The notes under the pieces are model-generated. The model ran no database searches, had not been told where the DNA came from, and saw nothing but the letters and a program-made list of their open reading frames with translations. The position numbers were made by a program, and so were the translations under genes. A DNA stretch of 64,000 nucleotides. It comes from Vicinamibacterales bacterium (GTDB lineage Bacteria; Acidobacteriota; Vicinamibacteria; Vicinamibacterales; UBA2999). The stretch is taken from positions 372,001-436,000 of the forward strand of contig JBAZYO010000004.1 in assembly GCA_041659285.1 (NCBI GenBank), given 5' to 3'. Each line of letters begins with the position of its first letter. The stretch's first letter is position 1. Positions 51,291-59,023 of the stretch are shown here, piece by piece.

Positions 51291-51673
51291 CCTCGAGCGC
51301 GGCGATTCTTCTGGGCGAGCTGATGGTTCTTCCGCGCGGTGCCGTACGAGGCGGCGAAGATCGCCCGAAGTTGCTGCGCCTCGTCCAGTAGATCTTCTGA
51401 ATTCGCTGGCAACGTCAGGCCGCTGCGGGTCATGAGTTCAAGCCAGTAGACGGCCTCATCGATCTCCTCCACGACGAGTCCGAGCTTGGAAACAAACTCG
51501 GCCCGCGATCGCGCGCGACAGGCGGCTCGGTAGTTGGCACCGACGGAAGTGGCGCAACGAGACAACTGATCCGCCGGCCCCCGGCCAGCAGGGCTGTCGC
51601 GCATGACCCGCGTCAGGCCGGTGATCGCCACGGCAAACCTGAGGCTCCGCTCCTGGAGTTCGTTCTTGTCCAT
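51287..51673 (-). CDS. Four-helix-bundle protein (23S rRNA intervening-sequence protein family)
   Basis: 128 residues, all helical. MDKNELQERSLRFAVAITGLTR, SRCATSVGANYRAACRARSRAEFVSKLGLVVEEIDEAVYWLELM is the family signature (S-x-x-N-Y-x-E/A-A ... F..K......E..E...WL). The relatives are encoded inside 23S rRNA insertions and as stand-alone genes beside repeats. They form pentameric barrels and are related to Avd of diversity-generating retroelements. Function is unknown. Phrase arrays lie on both sides. Confidence 0.85.
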   Translation of the reverse strand: MDKNELQERSLRFAVAITGLTRVMRDSPAGRGPADQLSRCATSVGANYRAACRARSRAEFVSKLGLVVEEIDEAVYWLELMTRSGLTLPANSEDLLDEAQQLRAIFAASYGTARKNHQLAQKNRRARG

Positions 51674-51781
51674 GGCTCACATAAGGAGCACAAGGGATGC
51701 CACCCGATTTCCGGCCTGAATCGACTTCCAGTGTCGGAGGGATGGAAATTACTGCCACTCGAACCGCCAACCGCTAGCGCA

Positions 51782-51860
51782 AAAATCGACAAATCCCAAA
51801 ATCCCAAATCCGTGAGCCAAATCCCCAAATCACGAGATCACAAGATCACAAGATCACAAC
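51782..51860. repeat. GATTTGG phrase array B (inverted relative to A)
   Basis: Phrases such as CAAATCCC, CCAAATCC and GATCACAA, C-rich on the plus strand. It lies about 110 bases upstream of the four-helix-bundle start codon and just before the PadR operators. Confidence 0.8.
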
Positions 51861-51874
51861 ATTCGATCTCGACC

Positions 51875-51921
51875 TGTTGACTATCAACACGAGTCGTGAG
51901 ACCTTCTGTTGACTATCAACA
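51875..51921 (+). promoter_or_regulatory. Tandem PadR operator candidates
   Basis: Two identical 15-base dyads, TGTTGACTATCAACA, at 51875-51889 and 51907-51921. They are 32 bases apart centre to centre, about three helical turns. The second ends on the first base of the PadR start codon. Each contains TTGACT, a possible -35, so repressor binding would block RNA polymerase. Confidence 0.65.
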
Positions 51922-52253
51922 TGGCACCCAACTCCGAAGTCCCCTACGGCACCCTCGACCTCATGGTCCTCAAGACGCTGGCCGCCCTCAGCCCCCTGCA
52001 TGGCTACGGCATTGCCCGGCGCATCGAGCAGGTGGCGCAGGGCTCGCTGGCGCTGAACCAGGGAACCATCTATCCCGCCCTCCTTCGGCTCGAACAAAGA
52101 GGGTGGATTAAGAGTGACTGGGGGCTGAGCGAGAACAACCGCCGGGCCCGGTTCTACACCATCACCGCGGCCGGCAAGCGGCAACTCGCCGCCGAGGCCG
52201 ACCTGTGGGCGCAGACGGTCGCCACGGTCAATCGGTTGCTCGAGGAGTCGTGA
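51921..52253 (+). CDS. PadR-family transcriptional regulator
   Basis: 110 residues from the ATG at 51921 (MAPNSEVPYGTLDLMVLKTLAALSPLHGYGIARRIEQ). The winged helix-turn-helix continues in NQGTIYPALLRLEQRGWIKSDWG and ARFYTITAAGKRQLAAEADLW, the PadR fingerprint. The ATG is preferred to a TTG at 51909 because the latter lies inside the second operator dyad. It precedes two ADOP permeases, the standard partner arrangement, and probably represses its own operon. Confidence 0.92.
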   Translation: MAPNSEVPYGTLDLMVLKTLAALSPLHGYGIARRIEQVAQGSLALNQGTIYPALLRLEQRGWIKSDWGLSENNRRARFYTITAAGKRQLAAEADLWAQTVATVNRLLEES

Positions 52254-52256
52254 ACG

Positions 52257-52325
52257 GATCTGGTGATTTGGTGAATTGGTGATCTGGTGATTTGCCATTC
52301 GTGATTTTGGGATCTGGGGATTTGC
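52257..52325. repeat. GATTTGG phrase array C
   Basis: Phrases GATCTGGT, GATTTGGT, GAATTGGT and GATTTTGGG run from just after the PadR stop to two bases before the permease ATG. It takes up the whole leader of the permease gene. Confidence 0.8.
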
Positions 52326-52327
52326 CC

Positions 52328-54967
52328 ATGCCGACGTTGATTTCGCGATTGCTTGATCTCGTGTTGTGGCGCCAACGGGAAGAGCGGCTGACGGAGGAGA
52401 TCCAGGCGCATCTCGATCTGATGGCTGACGACTACGTCGCGCAGGGGATGTCGCCCGCCGATGCGCGGCTCGCGGCGCGGAAAGCGTTCGGTGGCGTGGA
52501 CCAGATCAAGGAGCGCTATCGCGACCAGCGCGGTCTGCCCATGATCGATGCCCTCACTCAGGACGCCCGCTACAGCATCCGGATGCTCGGCAAGGAGCGC
52601 GCCCTCACCATTACCGCCATCATGGCGCTCGGGATCGGCATTGGCGCCAGCAACGTGTCGTTCACCATGGTGAACGCGCTGCTGTTGCGGGACCTGCCGG
52701 TACCGGGCGGCCACGAGATTGTCGGACTCCGCCACTTCGATCTCCAGCGATCGCAAACCGTCGGTGCCTCGTGGCTGGAGTACCAGGATTGGCAATCCGA
52801 GCTGAAGTCGTTTGCCCAACTGACCGCGTACAGAAGTGCGACGGTCACGATCGGCGACCAGGGCCTGGCGCCGGATCAAATCAGCCTGACCCATGTCTCG
52901 GCCAACACTCTCGAAACACTGCGCGTGGCGCCGGAACGCGGTCGCGCGTTTCGACCGGAGGAGGACGCCGCGGGTGCCGCGCCGGTCGTGATCCTGTCGC
53001 ATGCGCTATGGCAGCGCCGTTACGGCGGTGACCCGTCCGTCGTCGGCCGCAGCGTCCGACTGGGAGCAGCCTTTGCTACCGTCATCGGCGTCATGCCCCA
53101 GGGCTTCGGGTATCCCGGGGCGACCGACGCGTGGCAAACCCTCGCGCTCGGGCCGGCGGTACTGAACCAACCGCGCAGCACGCGCAACCTAGGTGTCGTG
53201 GGGCGGCTGTCGCCCGGCAGCACGATCGCGACGGCGCAAACCGAGCTCGACGCGGTCGAGGCCCGCCATGCGCAACAGCATCCTGACAGCCACCGCCAGC
53301 TGCAGACCACCGTGGTGCGGTACGCCGAGTTCAACAATGGCGGCTGGTGGCGCGTGTTGCCGCCTCAGCTCCTGGTCACCGGTCTCGTGCTGCTAATCGC
53401 GTGCGCCAACGCGGCCAACCTGCTGCTGGCCCGCGCGGCCGGCCGTTCGCGCGAAATCGCGTTGCGGGTCGCGTTGGGCGCCACCCGCCTCAGAATCGTC
53501 CGCCAGCTGATGATCGAAAGCTTGGCCCTGGCCATGGCGGCTGGTCTCGTCGGTTATGTCGTCTCGCTCGCCGGCGTGGCGTTTGTCGACTCCACCATGG
53601 CCGAGGTCTCGCGGCCGACCTGGGTAGTCTTCTCGATGGACGCGCGCGTGATCGGATTCCTGGCGGCGCTGTGCGTGACGACGCCGGTGCTGTTTGGACT
53701 GGTTCCCGCGCTCCACCTGTCGCGGACGAAGGCGATTGAGCTGCTGAAGGAAGGCGGACGCGGCGGCACGCCGCGGCGGCTGCAACGATGGACGAGCGGC
53801 CTGGTGGTCGCCGAGATTGCGTTGTCGCTCGTGGTGCTGGCGTGCGCCGGCATCCTGATCCGCACCATGCTGTCGTTGCGGGACGCTGATCGCGTAGTCG
53901 ACCTGGAACACATGATGTCGGCCCGGTTCACGCTGCCGCCAGCCTATGGCAACGACGATGCGCGACTGGCGTTCGTCACCAGGTATATCGAACGCTTGCA
54001 GGGCCGCCCGGCCATTGCCGCGTCTGCGGTGGCGAGCGCTGCGCCGTTCTCAGGAGTGCCGCCACGCCACAAGCTGGTGCTGCCCAATCAGCCAATCGGC
54101 GATCCCCTGCTGGCGCCGGATCTGAGCATCGTGAGTATCAGCCCGCGCTACTTCGAGGCCATGGGCGTGACGCTCGTTCGCGGGCGCGTGTTCGAGGCAG
54201 CGGACAAAGCGCCCGGCAGCGCAGTGGCAATCGTCAACCAGCGCTTTGCCGAGATCTACTTTCCGCAGGCCGATCCGATCGGCCAGCAAATTCGGCTGGT
54301 CGAAACGGCGGCGCCCGACCGGGCACTACCATGGCTGACCATCGTCGGCGTTTCGCCGTCGATCCGCCAGACGATCGTGACCGAGGCCATCCCGATCGCG
54401 TACCTGCCGTATCGAGGAGAGACGTCCCCGTACCTGGCGATTGTCGCCCGCTCCCCGGCCGATGTGCGGGCGCTGGCACCGGTCCTGCGGGAGGAGTTGC
54501 GCGCGCTTGATGCGGGCATTCCGCTCGTGTCGCCGCAAACGGCGGCGCAGGTGTTGTCGGCACGGCTCTTCACGCACCACATCGCATCCGGGATCTTCAT
54601 CGCGCTGGGCCTGGTCGCACTGTTGGTGACGACGGCGGGACTCTACGTGATCACCGCTCATGCCGTGACTGCCCGCACCCAGGAGATAGGCGTCCGCATG
54701 GCGGTCGGCGCGCCGGCGATTTCGATCAGCTGGCTGATCGGCCGGCGCACTCTGCTGCTCGTGATACTGGGAAGCATCACCGGCGTCGCCGGCGCGTTGG
54801 CGTCCCTCGATCTGATGACCATCTTTGTCGCTGAGGCGGGCACCAACGACTGGCGCTTCGTCGTCGGCGTCGCCGCATTTCTGGCAGTGATTGGCCTGGC
54901 GGCGGCGCTCGTCCCGGCACGCCGTGCCGCCCGACTGGATCCCATGACCGCCCTCCGTCACGAATAG
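52328..54967 (+). CDS. ADOP-type ABC transporter permease (MacB/FtsX family)
   Basis: 879 residues. The N-terminal 75 residues (MPTLISRLLDLVLWRQREERLTEEIQAHLDLMADDYVAQGMSPADARLAARKAFGG) are the helical domain that marks acidobacterial duplicated orphan permeases. Then comes span 1 (LTITAIMALGIGIGASN), a MacB periplasmic core, and two FtsX-type four-span units (LLIACANAANLLLARAAGRSREIALRVALGA and LYVITAHAVTARTQEIGVRMAVGAP). No ATPase is encoded here, hence 'orphan'. Substrates are unknown; export of peptides or drugs is typical of the fold. Confidence 0.92.
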   Translation: MPTLISRLLDLVLWRQREERLTEEIQAHLDLMADDYVAQGMSPADARLAARKAFGGVDQIKERYRDQRGLPMIDALTQDARYSIRMLGKERALTITAIMALGIGIGASNVSFTMVNALLLRDLPVPGGHEIVGLRHFDLQRSQTVGASWLEYQDWQSELKSFAQLTAYRSATVTIGDQGLAPDQISLTHVSANTLETLRVAPERGRAFRPEEDAAGAAPVVILSHALWQRRYGGDPSVVGRSVRLGAAFATVIGVMPQGFGYPGATDAWQTLALGPAVLNQPRSTRNLGVVGRLSPGSTIATAQTELDAVEARHAQQHPDSHRQLQTTVVRYAEFNNGGWWRVLPPQLLVTGLVLLIACANAANLLLARAAGRSREIALRVALGATRLRIVRQLMIESLALAMAAGLVGYVVSLAGVAFVDSTMAEVSRPTWVVFSMDARVIGFLAALCVTTPVLFGLVPALHLSRTKAIELLKEGGRGGTPRRLQRWTSGLVVAEIALSLVVLACAGILIRTMLSLRDADRVVDLEHMMSARFTLPPAYGNDDARLAFVTRYIERLQGRPAIAASAVASAAPFSGVPPRHKLVLPNQPIGDPLLAPDLSIVSISPRYFEAMGVTLVRGRVFEAADKAPGSAVAIVNQRFAEIYFPQADPIGQQIRLVETAAPDRALPWLTIVGVSPSIRQTIVTEAIPIAYLPYRGETSPYLAIVARSPADVRALAPVLREELRALDAGIPLVSPQTAAQVLSARLFTHHIASGIFIALGLVALLVTTAGLYVITAHAVTARTQEIGVRMAVGAPAISISWLIGRRTLLLVILGSITGVAGALASLDLMTIFVAEAGTNDWRFVVGVAAFLAVIGLAAALVPARRAARLDPMTALRHE

Positions 54968-54970
54968 CCC

Positions 54971-57580
54971 ATGAGAACCCTCATCTCGCGACTTCTCGAT
55001 CTGTTTCTGCGACGCGGGCGCGAGGATCGCCTGTCGGAGGAAATGCAGGCGCATCTGGACATGCTGGTCGACGACTACATCGCGCAGGGCCTGTCGCCGG
55101 CCGACGCCCAGCTGTCGGCGCGCAAGGCGTTTGGCGGCGCGGATCAAGTCAAGGAGCACCACCGCGACCAGCGCGGCTTTCCGCTCCTCAACGGCCTGAT
55201 TCAGGACTGCCGATACTCGGTGAGGCTGATCGCGCGCGATCGCTGGTTCGCGGCGGCGATCGTTGCCGCGCTGGCGCTGGGCATTGCCTCGAGCAGCACC
55301 ATGATGTCGCTGCTCTACGGCATGAGCCTTCGCGGCTTGCCGTTCGACGAGGCCGACGCGCTGGTCGGCATCAGTGGCGAACCGACGCGGACCCAGGGCC
55401 GGCGGATACCGTTCGGCGTGTTCGCGGCCTGGCAGTCAAGTTCCACGGGCTTTGCCTCGCTTTCGGCCGAAGTCGATGCGGTGATCAACCTCGGCGACGA
55501 TGCCAATGCCACGGACCAGTTCGCAGGCACGTACCTCAGTCACACGGCGTTTGGGCAGTTGCGCGTGCGGCCGATCCTGGGACGCGATTTCCGGTCCGAT
55601 GACGATCGCGTGGGCGCGGCGCCGGTGGCCATCATCGGTTACCGCGTGTGGGTGGAGCGCTATGGTGCCGATCCGGAAGTGCTCGGTCGAACGGTCCGCA
55701 CGAACGGCCAGTCCGCGACGGTGATCGGCGTCATGCCGGAGGGGTTCATGTACCCCATCGATCAGCAAGTCTGGCGGCCACTCGTCGCGCTGCCGGGCAT
55801 GGCTGGTCTCGACGCCGCCCAACGTCTCGTGCGCATCGTCGGCCGGCTGGCCGACGGCGTGACGCTGGACCAGGCGCAATCGGAGCTGTCGGGGCGCCTG
55901 TCGACCATGCCGCTGTCAGATGCCGATCGCACGCGACCCACCACCGTGCGGCCGCTCAACGACACCTACGTCGGCCGGCCAACCGACACGGCCCCGATGA
56001 TGATGCTGACGGCGGTCATGGTCATCCTCTTAATCGCATGCAGCCACGCCGCCAGCCTGATGCTCGCGCGGTCAGCCGCCCGCGCACGCGAGATGTCGAT
56101 GCGCGCGGCGCTGGGCGCAAGCCGGATGCGCATTGTCCGGCAACTGCTCGTCGAGAGTGTTCTGCTTTCGCTCGTGGCCGGCCTGATAGGCGGGACACTG
56201 GCGTGGATCGGCGCCCGGGCCTTCGCTGCCGAGACCATTGGCTTCGGCATGCCTTACTGGATCCGGTTCACGTTTGATCTCCGGCTGGTCTTGTACATCG
56301 CCGCCTTGTCGACCGGCGCCGGCATCGCTTTCGGCCTGCTGCCCGCGTTGCACCTGTCACACACGAACCTGACGACGGTGATCAACCAGGGCGGCCGCTC
56401 TGGCATGCCGGGCAAGCGCGCCGGCCGCATGACCACGTTCCTGCTCGTCGGCGAGCTGGCCCTCACGGTGATCCTGCTCGCGAGCGCTGGTGCGCTCGTG
56501 CAAAGCGCTGCCGGTATCTATCGGTCGGATCAAGCGCTCGATCTCGCGCGCCTGTGGGAGTTCCGTGTCGCGCTACCAGAGCCGAAGTACGCGCTGCCCG
56601 AACAACGGCTCGCGTTCTACCGCGCCCTCGACGAACGGCTGGCGGCGTCGCCCGGGCTGGAGTCAGCGGCGCTGGCGGGAAGTCCGCCGTTCAACGCGGC
56701 TGAGAGCCGCGACGTACTTGTGGATAACGCGCCGCGGGGCAACGTGCGGATGGTTCCGATTGGCGATCGCTATTTCGAGACGCTCGGTTTGAAGCTGGTT
56801 CGTGGGGCCGCCCTCAACAACGTCGCGGCCGCAGGCGGCGTGGCCACTGCGTTGGTGAACGAGCGCTTCGCCGAGCGCCACTATCCGGGCGCTGATGCCA
56901 TTGGCCGCGAGGTGAGCCTGAGCGCGCAGACCGAAGGCGCGCCGCCCGAGCGGTTCACCATTGTCGGCATTGCGCCGGCGCTGCGGCAGCAGGTGGCATC
57001 GGGACACACTCCGGTCATCTACGTGCCGCACGCGTCGCATCCCGGCAAAGTGGCCTCGCTGATCGTCCGTGGCCGGCCGGAGGTGTTCGCGGACGTCCTG
57101 CGGCAAGAGGTCAGGCGGCTCGACCCCGATTTGCCCCTGTTCAATCTTCAGTCGCTCGAGCGCGTGTCGAATGGCTCGCGATTTGTCCCGCGAATCATGA
57201 GCGCGGTCTTCTCCATCGTGGCCGTGATTGCCACGCTGCTGTCGGCGCTCGGCCTGTATTCGATCACGGCCTACGCGGCCGCCCAGCGCACACAGGAGGT
57301 GGGCGTGCGCATGGCGCTCGGCGCCCGGCGGTCGCAGATCGGATGGCTGTTCCTGAAACGCGCGCTGGCACCCGTCGGGGTTGGCCTGGCGCTGGGGCTG
57401 GCCGGCGCCGTGGCCGCAGGGTCGCTGTTACAGGCCGTGCTGGTTGAGGTCCGCGCCAACAACCCGATCGCGCTGCTGAGCGTGTCGGCGCTGCTGGCTA
57501 CCGTGTCGGTCATGGCGACACTGCTGCCGGCGCGCAAGGCGTCGCGGCTGGACCCGGTCGCCGCTCTGCGCGGCGACTGA
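54971..57580 (+). CDS. ADOP-type ABC transporter permease, tandem paralogue
   Basis: 869 residues, same domain order as the gene before it: an N-terminal helical domain (MRTLISRLLDLFLRRGREDRLSEEMQAHLDMLVDDYIAQGLSPADAQLSARKAFGG), a MacB-like periplasmic region and FtsX units (LLIACSHAASLMLARSAARAREMSMRAALGA; LYSITAYAAAQRTQEVGVRMALGARRSQIGWLF). The start lies 3 bases after the upstream stop. The first 75 residues are close to those of the neighbour, while the periplasmic parts have diverged. This indicates an old tandem duplication, and the pair may act as a heterodimer. Confidence 0.92.
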   Translation: MRTLISRLLDLFLRRGREDRLSEEMQAHLDMLVDDYIAQGLSPADAQLSARKAFGGADQVKEHHRDQRGFPLLNGLIQDCRYSVRLIARDRWFAAAIVAALALGIASSSTMMSLLYGMSLRGLPFDEADALVGISGEPTRTQGRRIPFGVFAAWQSSSTGFASLSAEVDAVINLGDDANATDQFAGTYLSHTAFGQLRVRPILGRDFRSDDDRVGAAPVAIIGYRVWVERYGADPEVLGRTVRTNGQSATVIGVMPEGFMYPIDQQVWRPLVALPGMAGLDAAQRLVRIVGRLADGVTLDQAQSELSGRLSTMPLSDADRTRPTTVRPLNDTYVGRPTDTAPMMMLTAVMVILLIACSHAASLMLARSAARAREMSMRAALGASRMRIVRQLLVESVLLSLVAGLIGGTLAWIGARAFAAETIGFGMPYWIRFTFDLRLVLYIAALSTGAGIAFGLLPALHLSHTNLTTVINQGGRSGMPGKRAGRMTTFLLVGELALTVILLASAGALVQSAAGIYRSDQALDLARLWEFRVALPEPKYALPEQRLAFYRALDERLAASPGLESAALAGSPPFNAAESRDVLVDNAPRGNVRMVPIGDRYFETLGLKLVRGAALNNVAAAGGVATALVNERFAERHYPGADAIGREVSLSAQTEGAPPERFTIVGIAPALRQQVASGHTPVIYVPHASHPGKVASLIVRGRPEVFADVLRQEVRRLDPDLPLFNLQSLERVSNGSRFVPRIMSAVFSIVAVIATLLSALGLYSITAYAAAQRTQEVGVRMALGARRSQIGWLFLKRALAPVGVGLALGLAGAVAAGSLLQAVLVEVRANNPIALLSVSALLATVSVMATLLPARKASRLDPVAALRGD

Positions 57581-57624
57581 ACTGTGCGACATCGGTGGGG
57601 GCGAACTGCCGCACCCAAGTCCCG

Positions 57625-57700
57625 CAATCCCCAAATCCCCAAATCCCCAAATCCTCAAATCAGAACGCCAATCACGAGATCACCAGATCGCCAGATCCCC
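57625..57700. repeat. GATTTGG phrase array D (inverted relative to C)
   Basis: CCCCAAAT phrases in tandem, then AATCACGAGATCACCAGATCGCCAGATCC, C-rich on the plus strand. It is the inverted counterpart of array C on the far side of the two permeases. A single GATTTGGGG at 57734-57742 could pair with it. Confidence 0.75.
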
Positions 57701-57792
57701 AAGTTTTTAGGATGGATCGCAGTGGCGTTTTGATTTGGGGTTACGATCGATGCTTGACGCACGCCAAGCTCGGCGGTGCGAAGGAGAGACTG

Positions 57793-58335
57793 ATGAAGCG
57801 AACTGTTCTGGCCCTCGCGGTTACCGCGTTGGCGTTTGGCGCCGCTGTCAGCGCGCAGAAGACCACCCCGCTCAAGACCGGTGGCGGCGGCAGCCCGCAC
57901 GTCCGCACCGAGTGGACCATCGACGGCGGCAACCTGTCCATCGAGTACGGCCGGCCCTCGCTCAAGGGCCGCACGCCCGGCAAGGACATCGATCCCTACG
58001 ACGGCCGCGAGTGGCGCACCGGCGCCGACGAGGCCACGACGCTCAAGACCGACAAGATGCTGATGTTCGGCTCGGTGCACGTGCCGGCCGGCACCTACAC
58101 GATCTACACGATCCCGACCGGGGGCACGTGGCACCTGGTGATCAGCAAGAAGACCGGCCAGTGGGGCATCCCCTATCCCAAGGGCGAAGACCTCGGCCGC
58201 GCACCGATGACCCTCGGCAAGGCCCCCGCCGCCGCCGAGCAGCTGACCTTCTCGATCGAGGACACCCCGAAGGGCGGCACGCTCCACATCGATTGGGGCA
58301 CCACGCGCGCCAGCATTCCGTTCACAATCAGCTAG
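57793..58335 (+). CDS. Secreted DUF2911 protein
   Basis: 180 residues. The signal peptide is MKRTVLALAVTALAFGAAVSAQ. The DUF2911 core is visible: LSIEYGRPSLKGR, YDGREWRTGADEATTLKTDKMLMFGSVHVPAGTYTIYTIP and WHLVISKKTGQWG. The domain is common in secreted proteins of acidobacteria and Bacteroidetes and has no known activity. An AAGGAG Shine-Dalgarno lies 7 bases before the ATG. Confidence 0.9.
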   Translation: MKRTVLALAVTALAFGAAVSAQKTTPLKTGGGGSPHVRTEWTIDGGNLSIEYGRPSLKGRTPGKDIDPYDGREWRTGADEATTLKTDKMLMFGSVHVPAGTYTIYTIPTGGTWHLVISKKTGQWGIPYPKGEDLGRAPMTLGKAPAAAEQLTFSIEDTPKGGTLHIDWGTTRASIPFTIS

Positions 58336-58350
58336 AAAACCGTCCAGAGG

Positions 58351-58420
58351 GGTTCCGAACCGTTCAGAACCTCTCTGAACCCCTCAGAACCTTTCTGAAC
58401 CTTTCTGAACTATTCTGACC
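58351..58420. repeat. Seven tandem 10-base units ending in GAAC/GACC
   Basis: The phase is exact: each 10-base block from 58351 ends in GAAC (last one GACC), with core TCTGAAC or TCAGAAC. It fills the gap between the DUF2911 gene and the next start. The period equals about one turn of DNA. Alternate blocks can pair with each other (GTTCAGA with TCTGAAC). Confidence 0.8.
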
Positions 58421-58438
58421 TCCTCAACCCCGAGGAGG
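58419..58438 (+). promoter_or_regulatory. Hairpin that hides the Shine-Dalgarno sequence
   Basis: CCTCCTC (58419-58425) pairs perfectly with GAGGAGG (58432-58438) around an AACCCC loop. GAGGAGG is the ribosome binding site of the gene starting at 58445, so the fold would block translation. Confidence 0.55.
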
Positions 58439-58444
58439 CTCCTG

Positions 58445-59023
58445 ATGTTCCGGCGACTCTTGCCGCTCACCGTCGTCTGCACCCTGTTGGCGACCGGCAT
58501 CGCGCGTTCGACCACCGTCATTCCCCCGTCCTTCGACGCGCTCGTCGCGAGCGCCGGCACCATTTTCGTCGGCGAGGCGATGAACATCCGCTCGGAGTGG
58601 GAGTCGACCTCCAACGGCCGCGCCATCATCACGATTGTCACGTTCCGCGTCGAAGAGGTGTGGAAGGGCAACGTCGGCGCCGTCACGCAGCTCGAATTCC
58701 TGGGCGGCACCATCGGCGAGATCGGCATGAAAGTGGAGGGCATGCCCACCTTCCGCCTGGGCCAGCGCGACGTGCTCTTCGTGGGCACGGAAGTCCGCGC
58801 GGTGAGCCCGCTCGTCGGGTTCATGCACGGGCGGATGCGCGTCGAACGCGACACCGTGACCGGCGTCGATCGCGTGCGCACCTACGACGGACGGGCGCTC
58901 GGCAGCGTCGCGCAAATCGGCCCGCAGCGCGCCCCCGCCTCGCTCACCTCGATTACGCCCATGCGCCTGACCGACCTGGAAGCGGCCGTCCGCTCGCGCG
59001 CCGGCGCCGCGAGGCAGCGATGA
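58445..59023 (+). CDS. Secreted protein, unknown, coupled to a matrixin
   Basis: 192 residues with a signal peptide (LLPLTVVCTLLATGIARST). The middle (GTIFVGEAMNIRSEWESTSNGRAIITIVTFRVEEVWKGNVGAVTQLEFLGGTIGEIGMKVEGMPTFRLGQRDVLFVG) suggests an OB-like or small beta-barrel domain seen in secreted proteins next to metalloproteases. No family name is certain. Its stop overlaps the protease start (ATGA, 59020-59023), and it may be an inhibitor, chaperone or substrate-handling partner of that protease. Confidence 0.7.
   Translation: MFRRLLPLTVVCTLLATGIARSTTVIPPSFDALVASAGTIFVGEAMNIRSEWESTSNGRAIITIVTFRVEEVWKGNVGAVTQLEFLGGTIGEIGMKVEGMPTFRLGQRDVLFVGTEVRAVSPLVGFMHGRMRVERDTVTGVDRVRTYDGRALGSVAQIGPQRAPASLTSITPMRLTDLEAAVRSRAGAARQR

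Noticed and set aside
51161..51860. CRISPR array
   Set aside because: GATTTGG phrases are 8-10 bases long, degenerate and lack fixed direct repeats with unique 30-40-base spacers. No cas gene is nearby.
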